A DNA stretch of 56,436 bases from UBA6136 sp044351045 (lineage in GTDB: Bacteria; Pseudomonadota; Gammaproteobacteria; Methylococcales; Methylococcaceae), in assembly GCA_044351045.1 (NCBI GenBank), contig JBILGM010000015.1, positions 1 to 56,436 of the forward strand, given 5' to 3'. The translations under genes were made by a program, and so were the position numbers. Within the stretch, counting starts at the first letter, position 1. Each line of letters begins with the position of its first letter. Shown here piece by piece: positions 40,579-49,508 of the stretch. The notes under the pieces were generated by a model that saw nothing but the letters and a program-made list of their open reading frames with translations, was not told the DNA's origin and made no database searches.

Positions 40579-42441
40579 ATGAATAACTCTTTGAAGAGTT
40601 TGTTGCTTTCTGCGGCTGTGGCGACTGCCCTGGCAGCGCCGGGCGTCAGTTTCGCTAACGCCGAAATCGAGAAGTTGTCCCATGATCCGATCAACTGGGC
40701 AACTTGGGGTGGCGACTACTACGGTACCCGTTTCAGCACGCTGACCCAAATCAACAAGGACAATGCCAAGAACATTCAGCCTATCTGGACGTTCTCTACT
40801 GGTGCCCTGCGTGGTCATGAGGGTGGTCCGCTGGTTGTGAATGGGTTGATCTACATTCATACCGGTTTCCCGCACAAGATCTATGCACTTGACCAGAATA
40901 CTCACAGTGTGGTCTGGGAATACGACTATACGCCTGACAAGGGAACCGATCCTGCCCAGGTTATCGGTGTCATGTGTTGTGACGTCGTAAACCGTGGTCT
41001 CGCTTACGGCGACGGCAAGATCTTCATGGCTCAAGGTGACGCAACCCTGATCGCACTGGATGCCAAGAGCGGCAAGATGGTATGGAAAGTCAAGAATGGT
41101 GATCCCAAAGCGGGCATGACCAATACGGCTGCGCCCCTGATCGTCAAGGACAAGGTCCTCGTGGGTATCTCCGGTGGTGAGTTCGGTGTACGCGGCTTTA
41201 TGGCCGCTTACAACGTGAAGGACGGCTCGTTGGCATGGAAAACCTACAGCATGGGTCCTGATGCCGATATGAAGATCGATCCGGAAAAAACCATGACCTG
41301 GACCGATGGCAAGATGGCGCCAGTCGGCAAGGATTCTTCCTTGAAGACCTGGCAGGGTGATCAGTGGAAGATCGGTGGTGGCACCACCTGGGGCTGGACC
41401 AGCTATGACGCAGAGGCCAATCTGATCTACTACGGTTCCGGCAACCCATCTACCTGGAACCCGGTTCAGCGTCCGGGCGACAACAAGTGGTCCATGACCA
41501 TCTGGGCGCGTGACGCGGATACGGGTGCGGCTAAGTGGGTATACCAGATGACCCCGCATGATGAGTGGGATTACGACGGTATTAACGAAATGACCTTGAT
41601 CGACTTGCCCATGAAGGACAAGGATGGCAAGGAACATAGCAAGTTGTTGACTCACTTTGACCGTAACGGCTTTGGTTATACCCTTGACCGTATGACCGGT
41701 GAACTGCTCGTCGCCGAGAAGTTCGACAAGATGGTCAACTGGGCATCCCACGTCGACCCCAAGACCGGTCGTCCGCAGGTCGTCAGCCAGTACTCCACTC
41801 AGGCGGGTGGCGAAGACCACAACCAGAAGGGCATCTGTCCTTCGGCCATGGGCGCAAAGAACGAGCCTCCGGTTACGTTCTCTCCCAAGACCAAGCTGAT
41901 CTACATCCCCGGCAACCACACCTGTATGGACTATGAGCCCTTTCAGGTTGAGTACACCGCTGGTCAGCCTTATGTCGGTGCCACTCTGAACATTTACCCG
42001 GCCAAGGCCAACGTCAAGACGGGTGATAAGGAAGAAAAGCTGCATATGGGGTCCTTCACCGCATGGGATCCGGCAACCGGCAAGATCGCTTGGCAGATCG
42101 ATGAGCCCTTCTCACTTTGGAGTGGCATGGTCTCGACCGCCAGCGATCTGGTGATCTACGGCACTCTGGAAGGCTACCTGAAGGTGAGAGATGCCAATAC
42201 GGGTGCAGAACTCTACAAGTTCAAGACTCCGTCCGGCATCATCGGAAACATCAGCACCTGGATGCATGATGGCCGTCAGTATGTCGGTGTACTTTCAGGT
42301 ATCGGTGGCTGGGCCGGTGTAGGTATGGCCGCAGGACTTGAGGGTGACAGCGAAGGTCTGGGTGCTGTCGGTGCCTACAAGAGTCTTGGCGCTCATACCA
42401 AGCTGGGCGGTGTATTCACCGTTTTTGCTCTGCCCAAGTAA
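40579..42441 (+). CDS. xoxF: Lanthanide-dependent methanol dehydrogenase XoxF
   Basis: Periplasmic PQQ enzyme oxidising methanol to formaldehyde (or formate). 620 aa with a signal peptide (cleavage after SFANA ~28) and an eight-bladed propeller. The adjacent-cysteine disulfide is Cys133-Cys134 (VMCCDVV). Metal ligands are Glu201 (ISGGEFG), Asn289 (GSGNP), catalytic Asp331 and the extra Asp333 in HDEWDYDGINE. The extra Asp is the residue that marks lanthanide-using XoxF; calcium-type MxaF has Ala there. The ribosome site GAGGAGG is strong. Codon use and the following strong terminator suggest high expression. xoxJ follows; the usual partner cytochrome XoxG is not nearby. Confidence 0.95.
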   Translation: MNNSLKSLLLSAAVATALAAPGVSFANAEIEKLSHDPINWATWGGDYYGTRFSTLTQINKDNAKNIQPIWTFSTGALRGHEGGPLVVNGLIYIHTGFPHKIYALDQNTHSVVWEYDYTPDKGTDPAQVIGVMCCDVVNRGLAYGDGKIFMAQGDATLIALDAKSGKMVWKVKNGDPKAGMTNTAAPLIVKDKVLVGISGGEFGVRGFMAAYNVKDGSLAWKTYSMGPDADMKIDPEKTMTWTDGKMAPVGKDSSLKTWQGDQWKIGGGTTWGWTSYDAEANLIYYGSGNPSTWNPVQRPGDNKWSMTIWARDADTGAAKWVYQMTPHDEWDYDGINEMTLIDLPMKDKDGKEHSKLLTHFDRNGFGYTLDRMTGELLVAEKFDKMVNWASHVDPKTGRPQVVSQYSTQAGGEDHNQKGICPSAMGAKNEPPVTFSPKTKLIYIPGNHTCMDYEPFQVEYTAGQPYVGATLNIYPAKANVKTGDKEEKLHMGSFTAWDPATGKIAWQIDEPFSLWSGMVSTASDLVIYGTLEGYLKVRDANTGAELYKFKTPSGIIGNISTWMHDGRQYVGVLSGIGGWAGVGMAAGLEGDSEGLGAVGAYKSLGAHTKLGGVFTVFALPK

Positions 42442-42482
42442 AGGCGGGTATGGGTCCTTGCGGCCCATAGGCTGAGCCGAAA

Positions 42483-42521
42483 AAGGCCCCGACTGACCCG
42501 GTCAGTCGGGGCCTTCTGTTT
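42483..42521 (+). terminator. Strong intrinsic terminator after xoxF
   Basis: A perfect 15-bp stem (AAGGCCCCGACTGAC and its complement) with a 3-base loop, followed by a T-rich stretch. It separates xoxF from xoxJ, so xoxJ is expressed by read-through or from its own promoter. This would keep xoxJ far below xoxF, as expected for a maturation factor. Confidence 0.85.
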
Positions 42522-42568
42522 TGGGGGCCCAACCTGACTTGAAGTTGAAACCGAATGGAGATTTTTAG

Positions 42569-43432
42569 ATGAAAGCTTTTACGCAACAAAGGGCAATCAC
42601 CCTCGCTATCGGAGCACTTCTTTTGTCAGCCGGTTATGCGGAGGCAGGGGGCAAGGCGTTCAAGGTTTGTGCTGATCCGAATAACCCGCCGTTCTCGGTC
42701 AAGGATGGATCTGGCTATGAAAACAAAATTGCCGAATTGTTTGCCAGTGAGCTCGGCCAGACGCTTGAGTACATCTGGTTTCCACAACGGCTTGGATTTA
42801 TCCGTAATACCCTGAAGTCTAAGCTGCCGGATTCCGAAGAGTACAAGTGTGATGTGGTGATGGGAGTTCCGACGGGGTTCGAGATGGCGGCGACGACAAA
42901 CCCTTACTATCGTTCAACCTACGTGCTGGTCTACAAGAAGAGTGGCCCGCTGCAAGGCGTCAAGGTTCTCGCCGATGTCGACAAGCTGGCCCCGGAAACA
43001 AAGGCCAAACTGCGCATTGCCATGTTTGACGGCGCCCCAGGAACAACCTGGCTGCTGAATCATGGTCTGATTGGTCAGGGGATTCCGTATCAGTCCATGA
43101 CCGGAGATGTGACGCAGAATACGGCGCAAATACTGGCGCGGGATTTTTCTGAAGACAAGATTGACATGGTCCTTATCTGGGGGCCCATGGCAGGTTATCT
43201 GGCTAAGACCAGTCCCGACACCTTTGAGTTGATTCCCATGAAATCCGAACCTGGACTTAAGTTTGAATTTCCCATGTCCATGGGCGTCAGACGACAAGAC
43301 AAGGAGCGGAAGCAGATACTGGACGATCTGATCGCTAAAAATGGGGAAAAGATCCAGGCAATTCTGGAGAGCTACAAAGTCCCGCTGGTCGAGGCCAGTG
43401 AAGCAAAAGATATCAAGAAGGATGACGACTGA
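42569..43432 (+). CDS. xoxJ: XoxJ/MoxJ-like periplasmic binding protein
   Basis: A 287-aa periplasmic protein of the quinoprotein-dehydrogenase-associated solute-binding family. Signal peptide ends near SAGYAEA (~26); the mature part opens FKVCADPNNPPFSVKDG, then EYIWFPQRLGFIRNTL, CDVVMGVPTGFEM and the second lobe MVLIWGPMAGYLAK. XoxJ is thought to help fold or activate XoxF by binding part of the dehydrogenase. The ribosome site GGAG precedes the ATG. It is the expected neighbour of xoxF, but the usual third gene, xoxG, is replaced by unrelated cytochrome oxidase assembly genes. Confidence 0.9.
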   Translation: MKAFTQQRAITLAIGALLLSAGYAEAGGKAFKVCADPNNPPFSVKDGSGYENKIAELFASELGQTLEYIWFPQRLGFIRNTLKSKLPDSEEYKCDVVMGVPTGFEMAATTNPYYRSTYVLVYKKSGPLQGVKVLADVDKLAPETKAKLRIAMFDGAPGTTWLLNHGLIGQGIPYQSMTGDVTQNTAQILARDFSEDKIDMVLIWGPMAGYLAKTSPDTFELIPMKSEPGLKFEFPMSMGVRRQDKERKQILDDLIAKNGEKIQAILESYKVPLVEASEAKDIKKDDD

Positions 43433-43513
43433 GCGGCTTCATCAGCCGCCTTGAGGGGTTGGAGGGTAGCGCCGTGCGGGTGAATAACGGGCGCGCCCCG
43501 CGAGGGGGCATTT

Positions 43514-43768
43514 TTACGATGATGGTTTTGAATTCGCCGGGGGTACTGGGGCGTTAGATTCAAACCCGGGTTTCAGTCCATGAGGCTTGATGAGCCCGGT
43601 GCTGAAGGCGATTAGCAGTACTATGAAAAGGCCGATGGAAAGACCAATCCTCAAGGTCAAGGCACGGACCGTTCGGGGAGATCGGTCGCGGTCCTTAAAT
43701 AGATAATAGAGACCGGAGCCGAGACTGCCGATAATGACGAGTAATGCCAGGACGATGAAAATCTTCAA
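43514..43768 (-). CDS. DUF2909 twin transmembrane protein
   Basis: A ~84-aa protein with two hydrophobic segments joined by a short basic loop (KIFIVLALLVIIGSLGSGLY; KDRDRSPRTVRALTLRIGLS), which is the DUF2909 pattern found next to SURF1 and cytochrome oxidase genes in gammaproteobacteria. I choose TTG 43768, since relatives begin with (M)LKIFIVL and GAAAGG lies just upstream; ATG 43816 would overlap the divergent surf1 start. Probably an oxidase assembly or stability factor, but no function is proven. Confidence 0.75.
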   Translation of the reverse strand: MKIFIVLALLVIIGSLGSGLYYLFKDRDRSPRTVRALTLRIGLSIGLFIVLLIAFSTGLIKPHGLKPGFESNAPVPPANSKPSS

Positions 43769-43807
43769 AATCTGCCTTTCCGCGGGTGGGTTTGCGACGC
43801 CGGGGTC

Positions 43808-44557
43808 ATGAGGCACCGGACCAGTGGCGATTCGCCGAATTATAGCTTCAAACCTTCCGTAAAAGCCTTGGGGCTATTTGCTGTGGTTTTTCCGCTATTC
43901 ATTGCGTTGGGCTTCTGGCAACTGCAACGCGCGGATGAAAAAAACGCGATGAATGCCCTGCGTGATGCGCGATCGCAAGAGCGGTCCATCGCACTGAAGG
44001 ATATCGTCACGGACGACATTGAGGCTTTTCGTTTTCATCCCGTTTTGGGTGAAGGTCAGTACGATAACGCCCATCAGTTCCTACTGGATAATCAGCTTGA
44101 GGGTCAGGCGGTTGGGTACCATGTGCTTACGCCCTTCAGGCTCTCAGGGACGGACAGGGCGGTTTTGGTCAATCGTGGTTGGCTGCCGCAGGGCGCCAGC
44201 CGTCAGGTTTTGCCGGACATCCACCAGCTACCTGAGGGGGTCACAAGGGTGACGGGGCTGGTCGACAGATTCCACCGGGTCGGCTTTCACCTTGAGGGCG
44301 CCGATATCCCGACGGCCGGCTGGCCTGCGGTGGTCCAGGTCCCTGATGCGGACAAGATAGGCGAACGGCTCGGTTATCCGGTATTGCCGTATCAGGTATT
44401 ATTGGACCCCGCTGCCGAGGGGGGCTACAGCAGGTCTTGGCACAGTGTGCGGCTGGATCCCGGCAAGAATCAGGGCTATGCCTTGCAGTGGTTTCTATTT
44501 GCGGCCCTTGCGGCTTTTTTCTTTGTCCGGCACGGCATCCAATCAGACGTCGGATAA
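43808..44557 (+). CDS. SURF1-family cytochrome oxidase assembly protein
   Basis: A 249-aa inner-membrane protein with a helix near each end (about residues 20-36 and 226-241) and a periplasmic domain, the SURF1/Shy1 layout. Landmarks: LGFWQLQRADEKN, DNQLEGQAVGYHVLTPFRL, VLVNRGWLPQG and HSVRLDPGKNQGYALQWF. SURF1 proteins help insert heme a into cytochrome c oxidase. First of three genes (surf1, 199-aa protein, ctaA-ftsY) with short gaps, typical of oxidase assembly clusters. The start is ATG 43808; its ribosome site is weak. Confidence 0.9.
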   Translation: MRHRTSGDSPNYSFKPSVKALGLFAVVFPLFIALGFWQLQRADEKNAMNALRDARSQERSIALKDIVTDDIEAFRFHPVLGEGQYDNAHQFLLDNQLEGQAVGYHVLTPFRLSGTDRAVLVNRGWLPQGASRQVLPDIHQLPEGVTRVTGLVDRFHRVGFHLEGADIPTAGWPAVVQVPDADKIGERLGYPVLPYQVLLDPAAEGGYSRSWHSVRLDPGKNQGYALQWFLFAALAAFFFVRHGIQSDVG

Positions 44558-44569
44558 TTTTTTCCAGTT

Positions 44570-45169
44570 ATGACACAAGCTTCAAAACCACTCTGGCAAA
44601 GCCGCGCGCTGGTGATTGTCATCGCACTCACGGCGTTTGTTCCCTTCGTACTGGCCTGGTATTACGCCAATCACCCTGAGTTGATTGACCGTACCAGCAA
44701 TTATGGGTCGCTCATTCTTCCGGCGCGACAACTGAGTCATGATCAACTGATGGCGGCACCCTTGGGCCCGGTCAATGACGTGGAGCAGATCAAGGGCCGT
44801 TGGCTCCTGCTGCAGGTGGCCCCTGGTCTTTGCGCGGCGGCTTGTCTCGAGACCCTGCACAAGACACATCAAGTCTGGTTGATGCTTAATAAGGAAATGC
44901 CTCGGGTGCAGCGTGTTTTGTTGGTATCGCCGGAGACTCGCTCGGGAGAAGTGCCGGAAATTGCCAATGATGATGCGCTGGTGACGTCGGCTTTGACCTC
45001 GGAAGTGCTTCAGGCGTTGACCAGCGCCATCGGCAAACCTGCCGAGGCAGGGGTCGTGGTTCTCATCGATCCTCTCGGCAATCTGGTGCTGCGGTACGAC
45101 GCGGGGTTCGACCCCTATAAAATGGTCAAGGATCTCAAACACTTGCTGAAGGCCTCCCAGATCGGCTGA
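44570..45169 (+). CDS. Thioredoxin-fold oxidase-assembly protein with CX3C
   Basis: A 199-aa protein with one N-terminal membrane helix (residues ~13-30) and a periplasmic domain that looks like a divergent SCO/thioredoxin fold: WLLLQVAPGLCAAACLETL holds Cys88-X3-Cys92, the spacing used by SCO1 copper chaperones, and VVLIDPLGNLVLRYDAG resembles the region before the SCO third ligand. It is placed between SURF1 and CtaA, where many gammaproteobacteria have a conserved protein of this kind. A copper or disulfide role in CuA assembly is likely but not shown; no clear third-ligand His is seen in the last block. Confidence 0.75.
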   Translation: MTQASKPLWQSRALVIVIALTAFVPFVLAWYYANHPELIDRTSNYGSLILPARQLSHDQLMAAPLGPVNDVEQIKGRWLLLQVAPGLCAAACLETLHKTHQVWLMLNKEMPRVQRVLLVSPETRSGEVPEIANDDALVTSALTSEVLQALTSAIGKPAEAGVVVLIDPLGNLVLRYDAGFDPYKMVKDLKHLLKASQIG

Positions 45170-45245
45170 TGCCGGATCATCTTCTGAACTTTCCGGGGCA
45201 GTGTCCGCCGATGGTTTCAACTCCAATAAAAACGCACTCAATACC

Positions 45246-47288
45246 ATGTTCAGGAAACTGACGCTTTTCACCCTTTTGCTCGCCCTTTGCGTTGTAACGA
45301 TGGGCGCCTACGTCCGAATTTCCGATGCGGGTCTCGGTTGCCCTGATTGGCCCGGCTGCTATGGAAAGCTGATCGTTGACCCGGCTGCGGCGGACAGCCA
45401 TGCGGGGGCGGGTTCATTCGATGCGATCAAGGCCTGGAAAGAGATGACCCACCGCTATCTGGCGGGGGGATTGGGTGTGCTAGTCCTGTTGCTTGTCGGC
45501 TTGTCGTTTCGTGTTCGTGAGCGGCGGAGTCGTGTGATCGGCTGGAGCGTCGGTACTCTGCTGCTGATTATCCTGCAGGCGCTGCTCGGCATGTGGGCGG
45601 TCAAATACAAGGTTATGCCGATGGTGGTCACGGCCCATCTGATGGCCGGGTTCATTACCCTCTGGTGCCTGTATCGGCTTTATTTGCTCACGGGTCCACA
45701 GTCTCCGCCAACGGAGAAAGTGACCGGCCTGCTTTGGTTGAGCCGATTCGGCTTGGTGATGGTCCTGATGCAAACCGTCCTTGGCGGGTGGGTGTCCTCC
45801 AACTATGCGGCGTTGTCCTGTCCGGACTTTCCGACGTGTCAGGGACGCTGGATGCCGGACGCCGATTTCTCTTCCATCGTCTCCAGTATTGTCCATCCTG
45901 AAAATTATCAGGGCAGCCTGTTACCGCCAGCTGCCCGGGTGGGAATTCACTTCCTGCATCGCCTCGGTGCCGTGATCGCGTTCCTGGTTCTGACCGCCCT
46001 GGCTATGGGGGTGACCTCCAATCGGAAGGTGCCGCGACTCAGCAAGCCGGGTTTGTTGCTGAGCTTTCTTTTGCTGGTGCAGATTGGTCTCGGCATCGCC
46101 CTGGTCTTGTTGCGTTTGCCGGTGGTGATTGCGGTCGCCCATCATGCTGTGGCCGCGCTGCTGCTGATGCTGGTGGCCCATATTCACTACTTTCTGGGGT
46201 TGCCCGTTGGTCGGGCGGTCAAAATTGTTAGCCCTGGTGAATCCGCCGGGTCGCCCGCTCAGCTGGAATCAATCCCGCCGGTCACTCTGCCTCCGCTTAC
46301 TTTCCCCGAGTCGGTTCCGGTGGTCGTTTCACCGGAGCCGGAACCCCAGGCGCCCTCGCCGGAGGGGCTTTTTGTCAGGCTGAAGAGTCAGTTAGGCAAA
46401 ACCCGTGGAGGTTTGACGGGCTTTCTCGGCACCCTGGCGCTGGGCAAAAAAGCCATTGATCGAGAGTTTCTGGACGACCTCGAGGCCCAGTTGCTGACGG
46501 CCGATATTGGCGTCACGGCCACGCGGGACATCATCGAGCATCTGACCGAAAGCCTGGAGCGGCATGAGCTCGCCGATATTGATGTGGTCAAGGATCGGCT
46601 TCGCAGGTATCTGCACGAGATGATCGCCCCGGTCAGCATGCCGTTGGTGATCCCGGATGAAACCCGGCCCTTCGTTATCCTTGTGGTGGGCGTCAATGGG
46701 GTGGGCAAGACCACGACCATCGGCAAACTGGCCAAACGGCTACAGAATCAGGGGCATAGCGTGATGCTGGCGGCAGGCGATACCTTCCGCGCGGCCGCCG
46801 TCGAGCAGTTGCAGACCTGGGGTGAGCGCAATCAGGTTTCAGTCATCGCTCAGCATACCGGCGCGGATTCGGCCTCGGTTATCTTTGATGCGTTGCAGTC
46901 GGCGCAAGCTCGAGGGGTTGACGTCCTGATTGCCGATACGGCCGGGCGGCTGCATAACAAATCCAACCTCATGGATGAGCTCAGCAAAATCAAGCGCATC
47001 ATGGCGCGGCTGGATGAGTCAGCCCCACACGAAGTCCTGTTGGTGCTCGATGCGGGCACCGGCCAGAATGCCCTCAATCAGGCCCGACAGTTCGGAGAGG
47101 CCGTGGGACTGACTGGTATCGCACTGACCAAGCTGGATGGCACGGCCAAGGGTGGCGTCATTTTTGCGCTCGGCAAGCAGTTCGGAATCCCCATCCGTTT
47201 CATTGGGATAGGAGAGGGCATTGATGATCTGCAGGATTTCAATGCCGACCAGTTCATTGATGCATTGTTTGCGGATTCGGGGGCCTGA
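45246..47288 (+). CDS. Heme A synthase - FtsY fusion protein
   Basis: One uninterrupted frame encodes two unrelated proteins. Residues 1-~320 (from ATG 45246) are CtaA/Cox15, which oxidises heme O to heme A: eight membrane helices, heme-ligand His at 69, 131, 238 and 299/300, and cysteine pairs GCPDWPGC (32, 38) and SCPDFPTC (192, 198). A Pro-rich linker of ~50 residues follows. From about 373 (EGLFVRLKSQLGKT, the lipid-binding helix) to 680 is a full FtsY NG region: GVNGVGKTTTIGKL (Lys488), AAGDTFRAAAVEQL, ADTAGRLHNK, TKLDG (628-632) and GIGEGIDDLQDF. FtsY is the receptor that docks ribosome-SRP complexes. Its acidic A domain is missing; the CtaA membrane part would anchor it. An in-frame GTG at 45201 is an alternative start. 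An internal start could also release FtsY. Confidence 0.88.
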   Translation: MFRKLTLFTLLLALCVVTMGAYVRISDAGLGCPDWPGCYGKLIVDPAAADSHAGAGSFDAIKAWKEMTHRYLAGGLGVLVLLLVGLSFRVRERRSRVIGWSVGTLLLIILQALLGMWAVKYKVMPMVVTAHLMAGFITLWCLYRLYLLTGPQSPPTEKVTGLLWLSRFGLVMVLMQTVLGGWVSSNYAALSCPDFPTCQGRWMPDADFSSIVSSIVHPENYQGSLLPPAARVGIHFLHRLGAVIAFLVLTALAMGVTSNRKVPRLSKPGLLLSFLLLVQIGLGIALVLLRLPVVIAVAHHAVAALLLMLVAHIHYFLGLPVGRAVKIVSPGESAGSPAQLESIPPVTLPPLTFPESVPVVVSPEPEPQAPSPEGLFVRLKSQLGKTRGGLTGFLGTLALGKKAIDREFLDDLEAQLLTADIGVTATRDIIEHLTESLERHELADIDVVKDRLRRYLHEMIAPVSMPLVIPDETRPFVILVVGVNGVGKTTTIGKLAKRLQNQGHSVMLAAGDTFRAAAVEQLQTWGERNQVSVIAQHTGADSASVIFDALQSAQARGVDVLIADTAGRLHNKSNLMDELSKIKRIMARLDESAPHEVLLVLDAGTGQNALNQARQFGEAVGLTGIALTKLDGTAKGGVIFALGKQFGIPIRFIGIGEGIDDLQDFNADQFIDALFADSGA

Positions 47289-47379
47289 AGGGGGTCCCCG
47301 GTAGTAGCCGAATAAGCCGATTCGATCCAAATAAAGATGGTTTGAATCAATCCTCAAATTCTTTACTGGTCAGGATGTC

Positions 47380-48696
47380 TCATTGCCCGGAAGTTTGTTC
47401 TAGATGAGTGGTCAAAATCCGGGCTAGCCACAACTGATCCAGCACCCCGGCGCTTTCGCGAGCGCTGTGCATTGCCCACATCGGGGCGCCGCAATCAACC
47501 GTCCTTATGCCCAGTCGGGCCGCGCTCATGGGTCCAAGGGTAGAGCCGCAGGCCAAATCGCTGCGGTGAACATACGTCTGGCTAGGAACGCCAGCCTGTC
47601 GACATAGCTCCCCGAACCAGGCTTCCATGAAGCCGTCTGTGGCATAGCGCTGATTGCTGTTGATTTTAACGGCGGGCCCCTGATTTAGCCCGATGGTGTG
47701 GCAGGGTTCGTAGGCGTTCGGAAAATTGGGGTGATAGGCGTGGGCGGCATCCGCGCTGATCATCAGGCTGTGCGCCAGACCCCGCTGATATTCGTTTCGC
47801 TCTTCTCCGCGACTCTGAGTGATGCGTTCCAGAACGTCCGATAAAAAGCTGCCATCGGCGCCTTTATGACTTTCGCTGCCGATTTCCTCATGATCGAAGA
47901 AGGCACAAACCGAGCTATGGGGCGCAGGCTTTGCATCCAGCAGCGCACAAAGGCCGGCGTGGCATGACGAAAGATTGTCGATCTGGCTATCCGCCAGAAA
48001 CTCGCCAGCCGCCCCCCAGAATGCGCCTTTCTGAGTATCGTAGACGTTGAGTTCAAAGCTCAGGATCTCATCCGCCGGGCAATCAGCTTGTTTGGCCAGC
48101 AAGTCGAGAAGTTGCTGGGCCGGAGGCAGTTCTTCTTGCAACTGGCCGAGAATCAGCGGTAATTCCGTCTGCATGTTGAGCTTCAATCCCTCGTCATTGA
48201 CCTTGCGATTCATGTGTATCGCCAGATTGGGCAGGCGAGCCAGCGCCTGTTCAAAACGGATAAGCCGGCTTGTGATTCCGTCCTTGCCGCGCAGGTGCAA
48301 TCGACCCGCGAGACTGAGATCCCGATCGGTGAAGGTCGCGAGAATGGGGCCGCCGTAGACCTCGACGCCTAGCCTCGTTAAGTGTTCGCTGCCGTATGCA
48401 GCTTTCGGTTTGAGTCGCAGACCGGGCGAATCCGTGTGTGCGCCGATGATACGAAAGCCGCTGTTGGCCGTAGCGTCTTGACCCACCTGAAACGCGATCA
48501 GTGACGAGTCGCCACGAATAACGTAATGCCGGTCGCCGGGAGCGAGTCTCCACGGTTCGCATTCATCCAGTCGCGTGTAATGATGGACGCGCAGCCGCTG
48601 TTCGATCGTTGCCACGGCATGCCAGGGGCTGGGGCTGGCATCAATATAATTGAGCAGGTCTTGGGCGTGCTTCTGATGTTCTGGCGTAATCTGCAT
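47380..48696 (-). CDS. apeB: M18 family aminopeptidase (ApeB/aspartyl aminopeptidase)
   Basis: A 438-aa cytosolic zinc aminopeptidase that removes N-terminal, often acidic, residues. Visible are IIGAHTDSPGLRLKP (first zinc His and the bridging Asp region), CAFFDHEEIGSESHKGA (catalytic Glu pair), and the C-terminal DCGAPMWAMHSARE with the last zinc His. The length matches Pseudomonas-type ApeB. ATG 48696 gives the family-like start MQITPEHQKHAQDLL; the open frame upstream to 48741 adds a poor extension. It is divergent from ccmA across 185 bp and convergent with ctaA-ftsY. Confidence 0.92.
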   Translation of the reverse strand: MQITPEHQKHAQDLLNYIDASPSPWHAVATIEQRLRVHHYTRLDECEPWRLAPGDRHYVIRGDSSLIAFQVGQDATANSGFRIIGAHTDSPGLRLKPKAAYGSEHLTRLGVEVYGGPILATFTDRDLSLAGRLHLRGKDGITSRLIRFEQALARLPNLAIHMNRKVNDEGLKLNMQTELPLILGQLQEELPPAQQLLDLLAKQADCPADEILSFELNVYDTQKGAFWGAAGEFLADSQIDNLSSCHAGLCALLDAKPAPHSSVCAFFDHEEIGSESHKGADGSFLSDVLERITQSRGEERNEYQRGLAHSLMISADAAHAYHPNFPNAYEPCHTIGLNQGPAVKINSNQRYATDGFMEAWFGELCRQAGVPSQTYVHRSDLACGSTLGPMSAARLGIRTVDCGAPMWAMHSARESAGVLDQLWLARILTTHLEQTSGQ

Positions 48697-48881
48697 GGCG
48701 GACTCGGTTTCGTAGAGATGGAGGCATGGGGCCGGCGGCAATTCTGTCGGCGCTCCCGCGTCTTCCTCCAGTTTAGCCGAACGTTCGTGCCCGGTGAGAA
48801 GGCCTTATGGCACATGGGGCGGGCAATTCTGGGATAATCGCCGGATGATATTCACGTGCGGCTTCCGTTGATTTCCTGACC

Positions 48882-49508
48882 ATGACCCAGACGGTTTCTC
48901 TGTTGCATGCCCGTGAGTTGACTTGTTATCGAGGTGAGGTCTGTCTTTTCGAAAACCTGGATTTTGGGTTGAGCGCCGGGGAAGCACTGCAAGTGGAGGG
49001 CGCCAACGGCGCCGGCAAGACCAGTCTGCTGCGCATTATTGCGGGCATGACCCCTCCGGATGAAGGTGAGGTGCTGTGGCGAGGGGAATCGATTGAGGCT
49101 CGCCGTTCCGATTTCAACACTCAGCTGGCTTACCTGGGCCATCATCTTGGGCTTAAGCATGAACTGACGGTCGAGGAAAATCTGTGCGCCGCCATCGTGA
49201 TTCAGGGTGCGGCCGATTCGCTTGGGGGCTTGGCGGATGTCTTGCGCCAGGTCGGGTTATCCGAGCGGGCGGATTTGCCGGTGCGGGTGTTGTCGGCGGG
49301 ACAGAAACAGCGCGTGGCGCTGGCGCGAATGTTGTTGATTGGCGCAGTACTTTGGGTGCTGGATGAGCCTTTCACGGCCCTGGATGCCGGCGGCATTGGG
49401 CTGATCAGCGAGTTGCTGGGCCGGCATCTTGATCGCGGCGGGCTGGCCGTTATGACTTCCCATCAGGCGATTCCACTGGGTTCGCGTCTCCGTAGGCTCG
49501 TGTTGTGA
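48882..49508 (+). CDS. ccmA: Heme exporter ATP-binding protein CcmA
   Basis: ABC ATPase of the CcmABCD complex, which releases holo-CcmE during cytochrome c maturation. 208 aa with Walker A EGANGAGKTSLLRI, signature VLSAGQKQRVALARM, Walker B LWVLDEPFTALD and switch His in MTSHQ. The ATG at 48882 lies at the beginning of MTQTVSLLHAREL. Its stop overlaps the ccmB start (TGATG). Confidence 0.94.
   Translation: MTQTVSLLHARELTCYRGEVCLFENLDFGLSAGEALQVEGANGAGKTSLLRIIAGMTPPDEGEVLWRGESIEARRSDFNTQLAYLGHHLGLKHELTVEENLCAAIVIQGAADSLGGLADVLRQVGLSERADLPVRVLSAGQKQRVALARMLLIGAVLWVLDEPFTALDAGGIGLISELLGRHLDRGGLAVMTSHQAIPLGSRLRRLVL

Noticed and set aside
40399..42045. A 548-aa open frame antisense to xoxF
   Set aside because: It lies wholly in the shadow of a strongly biased, certain gene, has no ribosome site, and shows no family motif; long antisense frames are common opposite such genes.
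43769..43816. Longer N-terminus for the DUF2909 protein starting at ATG 43816
   Set aside because: The extension is polar, unlike relatives, and would overlap the divergent surf1 start; a TTG with a ribosome site fits better.
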